NCBI GenBank assembly: GCA_023412005.1
Contig: JAEYOE010000032.1
Location: 1-64,000 of the forward strand
From: Bacillota bacterium
GTDB lineage: Bacteria; Bacillota; Clostridia; Christensenellales; SZUA-584
DNA: 64,000 bases
Direction of reading: 5' to 3'
Part shown: positions 1 through 6,059 of the stretch, one piece after another
How positions within the stretch are numbered: the stretch's first letter is position 1
How the letters are laid out: every line of letters begins with the position of its first letter
The notes under the pieces: generated by a model
Seen by the model: only the letters and a program-made list of their open reading frames with translations
What the model was told of the DNA's origin: nothing
Databases searched by the model: none
Position numbers and translations under genes: made by a program

Positions 1-82
1 TAATTAATCTACGTTTGGCGTAAAAACCTTTCGTAAACCCCTTATTATAAACGAGGCATATCAACCCCCAGACGCTAAAAAT

Positions 83-107
83 CAGCCTCGAAGGGTAGGC
101 TGTTTTT
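83..107 (+). terminator. Rho-independent terminator for a gene left of the window
   Basis: Six-base stem CAGCCT/AGGCTG with an eight-base loop and a TTTTT tail at 103-107. It faces a plus-strand gene that would lie outside the window. I see no gene in the first 80 bases. Confidence 0.6.
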
Positions 108-147
108 ACTTTTATGTAGTATAAAAAATGATACTTTTGTGGGTATG

Positions 148-183
148 AAAAAACCCCGAAAGTGGCTTCATATCGGGGTTTTT
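148..183 (-). terminator. Terminator behind tRNA-Arg
   Basis: Strong hairpin: A-run plus CCCCGA pairs with TCGGGG plus T-run, so it can end transcription in either direction. It touches the 3' CCA end of the tRNA gene, so it most likely ends the tRNA transcript on the minus strand. Confidence 0.75.
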
Positions 184-259
184 GGCGTTCCCGGCGCGAC
201 TCGAACGCGCCACATCCCGCTTAGGAGGCGGGCCCTCTATCCTGATGAGGTACGGGAAC
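183..259 (-). tRNA. tRNA-Arg (anticodon CCU), complete, CCA encoded
   Basis: Read on the minus strand, the acceptor stem GTTCCCG pairs with CGGGAAC. The D arm is CCTC/GAGG, the anticodon stem CCCGC/GCGGG encloses loop CTCCTAA (anticodon CCT, decoding AGG), and the T arm is GCGCG/CGCGC around TTCGAGT. Discriminator G is followed by a genome-encoded CCA at 185-183. All four stems pair, so this copy should be functional. Partial copies follow upstream at 290-405. Confidence 0.92.
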
Positions 260-440
260 ATATTATTTGATTTTTGACTTATATCCCAGCGGGTTAGGAG
301 GCGACCGCTCTATCCGCCTGAGCTACGGGAACATATTATTTGATTTTTGCCTCATATCGTATCGGGTTAGGAGGCGGGCCCTCTATCCTGATGAGGTACG
401 GGAACATATTATTCGATTTTTGCCGTTAATTGATCGGGTT
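260..440 (-). repeat. Tandem 73-bp units carrying tRNA-Arg 5' halves
   Basis: Upstream of the complete tRNA the motif GTTCCCGTA...CCTCCTAA (minus strand) recurs with 5' ends at 332 and 405, exactly 73 bases apart and 73 from the real tRNA start at 259. Each copy (290-332 and 363-405) stops just after the anticodon loop, is followed by CCCG and unrelated sequence, and is preceded by the shared spacer CAAAAATCAAATAATAT (one variant). The 363-405 copy matches the functional 5' half exactly; 290-332 has a different D arm (GCTC/GAGC). A more decayed unit may start near 433. None can fold into a full tRNA. Confidence 0.8.
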
Positions 441-547
441 TCTGAGGCTTTCGCCATTATACAGCAGAGTGTTACCCGCCCGGCCTAGCGGGTATCATGA
501 AAACGCGTACCCTGTCATTCTACAAACAATCGGATTAAAAGTCAACG

Positions 548-1906
548 TCAGTTCCTTATTCCCTGAAGCGGTGCCGGAATACGCCCGCCGCGCTCAATCA
601 GCCGATGAGACCCGCCCTTGGAAACATCCATCACCACCACGCTGCCGAGCAGCCCGCCGTATTCCACGCACTCGCCCACCTTGGCATTCGGTACGGGGAT
701 GATACGTACACCCGTTGTTTTGGAATTGATCACGCCGATCGCAGCCTCGTCCGCGATGATCGCGGAGATCACCGATTCCGGCGTATCACCCGGCACAGCC
801 ACCATATCAAGCCCCACGGAGCAAACCGCCGTCATCGCCTCCAGCTTCTGCAGAGAAAGCTCTCCTTTTTTAACGGCTTCAATCATGCCTTCGTCTTCAC
901 TCACCGGAATAAATGCGCCTGAAAGCCCGCCGACATGCGAGGATGCCATCACGCCGCCCTTTTTCACTGCGTCATTCAGCAGCGCAAGCGCCGCTGTGGT
1001 GCCATGCATACCGCACACATCCACGCCGATTTCCTCTAGTATGCGCGCCACGCTGTCTCCGATGGCCGGTGTCGGTGCGAGTGATAAATCCACAATGCCA
1101 AACGGCACGCCCAGCCGCTGCGATGCCTCCTTGGCCACAAGCTGCCCCACGCGCGTCACACGAAACGCCGTCTTTTTAATCACTTCGGCCACCACATCAA
1201 AGCTTTCGCCTTTCACCTTCTCCAGTGCCGCTTTGACAACGCCCGGCCCGCTGACACCCACATTGATCGCACATTCCGGCTCGCCGGAGCCGCAAAAAGC
1301 GCCTGCCATAAACGGGTTGTCTTCAATCGCGTTTGCAAACACCACAAATTTGGCGCAGCCGATGCCGCCGTTGTTTTCCGTCAGTTTTGCCGTTTGTTTG
1401 ATGATGCGGCCCATTTTAGCAACCGCATCCATATTGATGCCGCTTCGCGTGCTCGCCACATTGACAAATGCGCACACCCGCTGCGTTTCAGCCAGCGCCG
1501 ACGGCAGCGACTCGATTAATGCTGTATCGCTCTTTGTTTCTCCTTTGTGCACCAGCGCCCCAAAGCCGCCGATAAAATTCACGCCCGTATCGGCTGCCGC
1601 TTCGTCAAGTGCCTTGGCAAAAACGGTATAGTCACTTAAACCGCTGGCCGCCGCGATTTCCGAAATGGGTGTAACGGAAATACGTTTGTTTACGATCGGT
1701 ACGCCGAATTCGCGTGCAATATCATCGCCTACCTGCACGAGGTCTTTGGCTTTCTCTACGATCTTCTTCTTTATATTTTCGCAGCAAACGTGAGCATCCG
1801 CGCTCACACAGTCACGCAGCGATATGCCCATGGTTATGGTTCTTACATCGAGATTTTCGGTGTCGATCATCTTAATGGTATCGAGCACCTCATACTTGGA
1901 AATCAA
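548..1906 (-). CDS. UPF0210 / DUF711 family (PFL-like) protein
   Basis: A 452-residue protein, the normal length for the UPF0210 (DUF711) family of uncharacterised cytosolic proteins found in many Firmicutes and archaea. The N-terminus (MISKYEVLDTIKMI...LDVRTITMGISL) and the Gly-rich C-terminal stretches match the family as I remember it. The start is TTG at 1906, supported by GGAGGA at 1914-1919 seven bases upstream. In many genomes the gene follows a small ACT-domain (UPF0237) gene; none lies here. Its upstream neighbour at 1932-2579 is a lipoprotein on the same strand, 25 bases away, so the two may be co-transcribed. Biochemical function is not established. Confidence 0.88.
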   Translation of the reverse strand: MISKYEVLDTIKMIDTENLDVRTITMGISLRDCVSADAHVCCENIKKKIVEKAKDLVQVGDDIAREFGVPIVNKRISVTPISEIAAASGLSDYTVFAKALDEAAADTGVNFIGGFGALVHKGETKSDTALIESLPSALAETQRVCAFVNVASTRSGINMDAVAKMGRIIKQTAKLTENNGGIGCAKFVVFANAIEDNPFMAGAFCGSGEPECAINVGVSGPGVVKAALEKVKGESFDVVAEVIKKTAFRVTRVGQLVAKEASQRLGVPFGIVDLSLAPTPAIGDSVARILEEIGVDVCGMHGTTAALALLNDAVKKGGVMASSHVGGLSGAFIPVSEDEGMIEAVKKGELSLQKLEAMTAVCSVGLDMVAVPGDTPESVISAIIADEAAIGVINSKTTGVRIIPVPNAKVGECVEYGGLLGSVVVMDVSKGGSHRLIERGGRIPAPLQGIRN

Positions 1907-1931
1907 TCTGTTGTCCTCCGGTTGTTATCAG

Positions 1932-2579
1932 TTATTTCTTATAATAGCTATAATCCGTAAAATACACCCAAAAATCATAACCCGCGTCTTTCTTATTCGC
2001 GTAAAGCTCAGTTTTAATGCTGCTTGGGCTTGTGAAAGCCGCATAATAGTAAGAACCATCGGTATCCACTGCCTGCATCGCCTGATCATCCGTGTCAAAT
2101 GCTACGGGCACGTCAGTGCTGCTGTAGTAACCCTGCACCGTCGGTTCGCCAAGTTCATTGCGAAGACCGTCCATCAGTGTCGTCAGCGTCTTGTTGAATT
2201 CCGCGTTCTGCATGCTGTAGCTGACGCTCTCAAGCTGGTCATCGTCGTTAAACCAATATGTCAGCAGCATATCGTACCCGTACATGCCGCTGCCCGTATA
2301 ATCGAGCGCATCCGTAAATTGTTTGCTCAATGTCAGGGTTTCGAGCGAACTGATCATTTCCTTCGACATACCGAATCTGTAGTTCCTGAATATCCCGGCA
2401 TCGGCTTCAAACTCAATGCCCTTACTTTGGGTACTTGCTATGTTTTCTTTATACACATCAAGCACATTAAGTTTATCTTGAACGGCAGACAAGTCGGCTT
2501 TGTTTTCCGCCGGGCCGCTGCAGGCAGCCGACAGAATTGCCGTAAACATCATGATGACTATGAGCAGTCGTTTTTTCAT
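1932..2579 (-). CDS. Putative lipoprotein of unknown function
   Basis: The 215-residue product begins MKKRLLIVIMMF, a typical signal peptide, and has a lipobox-like LSAAC with the Cys at residue 20, so it is probably a membrane-anchored extracytoplasmic protein. A longer frame begins at 2636, but AAGGAGG at 2589-2595 is correctly spaced (9 bases) from the ATG at 2579, which also gives the proper signal sequence. The mature part has aromatic-rich segments but no domain I recognise. It precedes the DUF711 gene on the same strand. Confidence 0.75.
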   Translation of the reverse strand: MKKRLLIVIMMFTAILSAACSGPAENKADLSAVQDKLNVLDVYKENIASTQSKGIEFEADAGIFRNYRFGMSKEMISSLETLTLSKQFTDALDYTGSGMYGYDMLLTYWFNDDDQLESVSYSMQNAEFNKTLTTLMDGLRNELGEPTVQGYYSSTDVPVAFDTDDQAMQAVDTDGSYYYAAFTSPSSIKTELYANKKDAGYDFWVYFTDYSYYKK

Positions 2580-2721
2580 CGGCATATGCCTCCTTACTGT
2601 ATGAGCTATTATAAACCACGAAGAAGCGTGTTGCAAACGTGAATTGGAAACACAATATGTTGCATAAATATTACCATTAATAACATTGTATGAATCTTAA
2701 GTTAAATTACCTCTTTGTCTG

Positions 2722-2751
2722 TTTACATAGCCTCTGGTGTGCCGATATTAT
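2722..2751 (+). promoter_or_regulatory. SigA-type promoter for the 24-aa gene
   Basis: TTTACA at 2722-2727, an 18-base spacer and TATTAT at 2746-2751, followed about 30 bases later by the small ORF at 2784. Confidence 0.5.
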
Positions 2752-2783
2752 AGTTAAATCAACAAAAAGAAAGGAAGATGGGT

Positions 2784-2858
2784 ATGAAAAAGCTGATCGC
2801 GGCAGGTGCCATGCTGGTGTTTATGGGTCTGTATTACGTCGTCGGCATGGGCGGCTGA
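2784..2858 (+). CDS. 24-residue single-span membrane peptide
   Basis: A very small gene encoding MKKLIAAGAMLVFMGLYYVV followed by GMGG. Two lysines lead into one hydrophobic segment of about 18 residues, consistent with a single membrane helix. Support for a real gene comes from its setting: a promoter at 2722-2751, the ribosome site AAAGGAAG at 2770-2777, an in-frame TGA, and a strong terminator at 2898-2934, all within 220 bases. I do not recognise a family and cannot give a function. The overlapping longer frame from 2690 lacks these signals. Confidence 0.6.
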   Translation: MKKLIAAGAMLVFMGLYYVVGMGG

Positions 2859-2897
2859 AAAATCTTGCGAAAGGAGCAGTATATGCTCAAATATTAG

Positions 2898-2934
2898 AAA
2901 GAGCCTTAAGGAAAACCCTTAAAGCTCTTTTGCT
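2898..2934 (+). terminator. Terminator after the 24-aa gene
   Basis: Long hairpin AAAGAGCCTTAAGG / CCTTAAAGCTCTTT (one bulge) followed by a T-rich run. It closes the small transcription unit that starts near 2750. Confidence 0.75.
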
Positions 2935-3369
2935 TTATATCGGCTTTTAGTCTGCTGTCATACCAGGGGTTTTATAATACGGACAAAGCAATCTTTTCTT
3001 CATACAAAGTATAAACCCAAATCCTATTGACTAATTGAGCTATTTGTCTGTAAAGCGGTAGCAGACGCCGGCCTCTGCTAAAATGAACTGGGGCTGCGAT
3101 GTTCTTTTCAATTTTGCGTCGCAGTTGGCGATAAAAGCCCTTACCGCTTTGGTATCGCCCGTTTCTTCATAGCCCCATATTTCCTTCGGGTGTTAATTTT
3201 GTATAAATGCGAAATACGCTAAAAAAGATGCCGCTTCAAAGGAGGCAGCATTAACATGCCCGGTAAAGAACGGCTGAAGTGCGAGAATATTTGATATCTG
3301 ATAAGCGGCTGTGAGCCCCGCGATAGGCAGCCGTATTGCTGGCTTTTTCAGACGTTTAGTGCTGCCTGC
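2935..3369. other. Intergenic stretch with decayed coding sequence
   Basis: No intact gene. The minus strand holds a response-regulator remnant at 3040-3192. In the same frame, beyond a stop at 3193-3195, an open stretch continues to about 3355 (ending ...SFEAASFLAYFAFIQN). It has no start codon and no family I recognise, so it may be part of the same decayed locus. Confidence 0.5.
3040..3192 (-). pseudogene. C-terminal remnant of an OmpR-type response regulator
   Basis: Fifty codons on the minus strand read HPKEIWGYEETGDTKAV..., then ...DAKLK..., and end GVCYRFTDK before TAG. This is the recognition-helix and terminal-hairpin region of the OmpR/PhoB winged helix, where families show WGY-x-x-x-GDTR-T-V-x-x-H-I, then KL, then GVGYRF. 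The frame is closed by a stop at 3193-3195 just upstream, and the receiver domain and the first half of the DNA-binding domain are absent. No histidine kinase is nearby. It is too short to work alone, so I call it a gene remnant. Confidence 0.65.
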
Positions 3370-4074
3370 TTAATAGTATATCGGCTTATCTCCCCGAATC
3401 GTGTTTTGCACTGTTTCTTTAAGGCAGCTGATCGCGCCCGTAAAATCACGCTGCTCCAGTTTGGTGCAGAATACGTCTGTGTTGTCGTAGAGCGATGGTA
3501 TGCCGTAAAGCGAGCAAAAACGCAGCCAGAGTGTGCGTGTAATCGACTTGAAAGAGGTGAATATAACCGGCAGCAACGCATTGCCCGAAAACAGAGCCAG
3601 CTGATGCTGAAATGCAAACGCGTGGGAGACGGCTTCGTCGGGCGTTTTGGCCGTACCGATGCGTTCGGTGCTCTCTCGGAGCCGCGCGAGGTCGCTGTCT
3701 GTGATGCGTGCGGCGCACAGCTCAACGGCAAGCGTATCCAGAGCGATGCGCAGCTCTAAAATGGAGCGCACCTCCTCATGACGCAGGTTCCCGCCGTTGT
3801 ATGAGACGATGGCGAAAAACGTTTCAATTGTGCCGTAACGGCGGTAGTCGGCCACAAAGTTGCCGACGCGCGGATGGATGTCTACAAACCCTTTGCGCGC
3901 CAGCTCCGCAATACCGGTGTTAACCACGGCGCGGCTGACCTGCATCGTTGAAGCCAGCTCCCGCTCGGGCGGCAGCTGTGTGCCCACCGGCAAACGCCCC
4001 GAAAGTATCATTGATTCGAGCTCTCTGACAAAAAGCTCTTTCAGCGTTGGCGCACTCAGTTTGGAAAATTCCAT
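3370..4074 (-). CDS. GntR-family transcriptional regulator, FadR/FCD subfamily
   Basis: A 234-residue regulator. Residues 1-70 form the GntR winged helix (QLPPERELASTMQVSRAVVN, then GIAELARKGFVDIHPRVGNFV). The remainder is an all-helical FCD-type ligand domain (EEVRSILELRIALDTLAVELCA). The frame is open to 4224, but GGAGG at 4085-4089 sits 10 bases before the ATG at 4074, giving the usual N-terminus. It diverges from the membrane-protein/hypB/oxidoreductase/hypA set at 4330. Palindromes at 4206-4224 and 4260-4272 in the shared region are probable binding sites, so it likely controls that set and perhaps itself. The effector is unknown. Confidence 0.88.
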   Translation of the reverse strand: MEFSKLSAPTLKELFVRELESMILSGRLPVGTQLPPERELASTMQVSRAVVNTGIAELARKGFVDIHPRVGNFVADYRRYGTIETFFAIVSYNGGNLRHEEVRSILELRIALDTLAVELCAARITDSDLARLRESTERIGTAKTPDEAVSHAFAFQHQLALFSGNALLPVIFTSFKSITRTLWLRFCSLYGIPSLYDNTDVFCTKLEQRDFTGAISCLKETVQNTIRGDKPIYY

Positions 4075-4205
4075 GTGAATGGGTCCTCCGTCATTACAGT
4101 CTGTTACTGGTTCAGCCACATACCACGTTATTATTCTAGCATCATATATAACAAATATCAATAATAAATATTGAAAAAGCCTATATAAATCCGAAAAAAG
4201 CTGCA

Positions 4206-4272
4206 TTGTGTTGACACAACACAAATGACAATGTTAAAATATTATCAATCTAATATGCTCTGGTAGGACCAG
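4206..4272 (+). promoter_or_regulatory. Divergent control region: promoter and two GntR-type palindromes
   Basis: A plus-strand promoter reads TTGACA (4211-4216), 18-base spacer, TAAAAT (4235-4240). A perfect 8-3-8 inverted repeat TTGTGTTG-ACA-CAACACAA (4206-4224) covers the -35 box, and CTGGT-AGG-ACCAG (4260-4272) lies just past the -10. The second has the TGGTnnnACCA form known for FadR-subfamily operators. Both are placed to repress the operon starting at 4330. Which one the local GntR protein binds is inference. Confidence 0.6.
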
Positions 4273-4329
4273 TGCTGGTTATTTACTTAATATCAATTGC
4301 AACCCAAAAATAACCGTAACGGAGGAAAG

Positions 4330-5316
4330 ATGATGTTTACATTCAATTTTGCCGAGGGTGCCGATGTGGTTTCAACGCTGCTCGTGTGGCTCTGCGTGTT
4401 CTCGGCACTGTTTGCGCTCAACGAATTGACGCGCCGCTTTAAGGTGATGGGCTTTGCGTTTTTTGTGGTGCTGCCAGCCGTGCTTTCTGTGCTCTGGTTC
4501 ACGGTTTTAAAAGAAAGCACCTACACCGATTGGTTTCACTTAATGAAGGTGTATTCGTCAACAGCGGGCTGCATCGGTTTTTGGTGTATCCGGCATCTTC
4601 ACGGCAAGCGTAAAGACGGCACCACATGGCGGCTTTCGGATAATCGTATTGCACTGTGCTTTCCGCCGCTGATACTCGCCATCAACATCCTCGAAGCCTG
4701 TGCGCGCGACATCGAGGTGGGCATGAACTATGCGGTGATGGCTCTGGATAAAACGGCTGATTCACCTGTGATGCTGATGGGCGGGCCGTGGAATTATATG
4801 AACGCGATCGCGGGCATTTTAAATATCATCACGATTACAGGCTGGTTTGGTATCTGTATTCGCAAAGCAACCAAGAAAGACAACAGCCGCGATATGCTCT
4901 GGCCGGATATGCTCTGGTTCTGGATAGTGGCATACGACCTTTGGAACTTTGCGTATACCTACAACTGCCTGCCGAACCATTCGTGGTATTGCGGCCTTGC
5001 GCTGCTGCTGGCTCCCACGCTGTGTGCGTTTACCGTGGGCAAAGGCGCATGGCTTCAGCATCGGGCACAGACGCTCGCACTGTGGTGTATGTTCGCGCAG
5101 ACGTTCCCGCTGTTTCAGGATGTGGGGCGTTTCCGTGTGGACTCCACTTACGACCCGACGGTCTATTTCATCGTCAGCCTGCTGGCGCTGGCAGCCAATG
5201 TGGGCGTGCTGATTTATATGCTGTATAAAATGCGCAAAACGCGCCGCAATCCGTATAAGGCCGAGCTTTACACCGATCTTAAGGAATACAGCGCGATCAA
5301 ACAGCTGGCTCAGTGA
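4330..5316 (+). CDS. Integral membrane protein, DUF5692-like
   Basis: A 328-residue multispanning membrane protein with about eight to nine hydrophobic segments (for example TLLVWLCVFSALFAL and FAFFVVLPAVLSVLWF) and conserved-looking aromatic and acidic loops. It resembles the uncharacterised DUF5692 family from memory; that match needs a profile search. GGAGGA at 4321-4326 serves either of two adjacent ATGs (4330, 4333). It is the first gene behind the regulated promoter and is followed 18 bases later by hypB. Placement with hypAB suggests a link to metal or redox metabolism, but transport of nickel cannot be claimed from the sequence. Confidence 0.7.
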   Translation: MMFTFNFAEGADVVSTLLVWLCVFSALFALNELTRRFKVMGFAFFVVLPAVLSVLWFTVLKESTYTDWFHLMKVYSSTAGCIGFWCIRHLHGKRKDGTTWRLSDNRIALCFPPLILAINILEACARDIEVGMNYAVMALDKTADSPVMLMGGPWNYMNAIAGILNIITITGWFGICIRKATKKDNSRDMLWPDMLWFWIVAYDLWNFAYTYNCLPNHSWYCGLALLLAPTLCAFTVGKGAWLQHRAQTLALWCMFAQTFPLFQDVGRFRVDSTYDPTVYFIVSLLALAANVGVLIYMLYKMRKTRRNPYKAELYTDLKEYSAIKQLAQ

Positions 5317-5334
5317 ACGAAAGGATATTGAAGC

Positions 5335-6006
5335 ATGGATGAGTTTCGCATACTTGAGATTAAACAAAGCGTGTTCGATAATAACGACCGCGAGGCGGAG
5401 CAGCTGCGCGGCGAGCTGAAACAACAGGGCGTGTTTCTGCTGAATCTGATGTCGTCGCCCGGGGCAGGCAAAACAACCACGCTTCGCGGTACCATCGGGC
5501 TGCTGAAAGATGAGCTCAAGATCGGCGTGATGGAAGCGGATATCGATTCGGACGTGGACGCGCGGGCAATACAAGAGACGGGCGTAAAGGTGATTCAGCT
5601 GCATACGGGCGGTATGTGCCATCTGGATGCGGGCATGACGCGGCAGGGGCTTAACGGCCTCGGCACAGACGGCCTTGATCTCGCGATACTCGAAAACGTC
5701 GGCAACCTCGTTTGTCCGGCCGAGTTTGATACGGGCGCCGTGAAGAACGCGATGATACTTTCGGTGCCTGAGGGAGACGACAAGCCTCTCAAATACCCGC
5801 TGATGTTCACCATCTGCGATGTGGTGCTGGTTAACAAAATCGATGTGCTGCCGTATTTCGATTTTGATATCGAAGCGGTGCGCGAGCGGGTGAAAAAGCT
5901 GAACCCGCACGCGACGGTGATTCCGATTAGTGCGCGAACCGGGGAAGGACTGGAGGAATGGGCCCAGTGGCTTCGCGGCGAAGTGCTGGCGTGGCAAACA
6001 CGCTGA
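5335..6006 (+). CDS. hypB: HypB, nickel-insertion GTPase
   Basis: A 223-residue SIMIBI-class GTPase that loads nickel into metalloenzymes, classically [NiFe]-hydrogenase, with HypA. It shows the P-loop SSPGAGKTT (residues about 40-48), the metal-site motif TGGMCHLDAGM with adjacent Cys and His, ENVGNLVCPAEFD, and the base-specificity motif NKID. The His-rich N-terminal nickel store of some HypB proteins is absent. It lies between the membrane protein and the 908-residue oxidoreductase, with hypA downstream. No hydrogenase subunit or other hyp gene is in the window, so the client enzyme is elsewhere or may be the neighbouring oxidoreductase (inference). Confidence 0.93.
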   Translation: MDEFRILEIKQSVFDNNDREAEQLRGELKQQGVFLLNLMSSPGAGKTTTLRGTIGLLKDELKIGVMEADIDSDVDARAIQETGVKVIQLHTGGMCHLDAGMTRQGLNGLGTDGLDLAILENVGNLVCPAEFDTGAVKNAMILSVPEGDDKPLKYPLMFTICDVVLVNKIDVLPYFDFDIEAVRERVKKLNPHATVIPISARTGEGLEEWAQWLRGEVLAWQTR

Positions 6007-6059
6007 GCAGTTTCCGTAGCCAGACACAGGAATAATGATCTAAAGGAGAGCAGATTGCT

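Noticed and set aside
260..440. CRISPR array at the 73-bp repeats
   Set aside because: The repeats are tRNA halves with similar, not unique, intervening sequence; no cas genes and only three units.
473..494. Hairpin ACCCGC...GCGGGT after the DUF711 gene as its terminator
   Set aside because: There is no T-run on the minus-strand side, so termination is not supported.
618..1631. Plus-strand open frame of 337 codons opposite the DUF711 gene
   Set aside because: Shadow of a confidently identified gene; Ser/Thr/Pro/Ala-rich low-complexity translation and no start signals.
4819..6027. Long minus-strand open frame (402 codons) opposite the DUF5692-like and hypB genes
   Set aside because: It is antisense to recognised genes, lacks a ribosome site and any family motif, and is rich in His/Arg as expected from the complement of GC-rich coding sequence.
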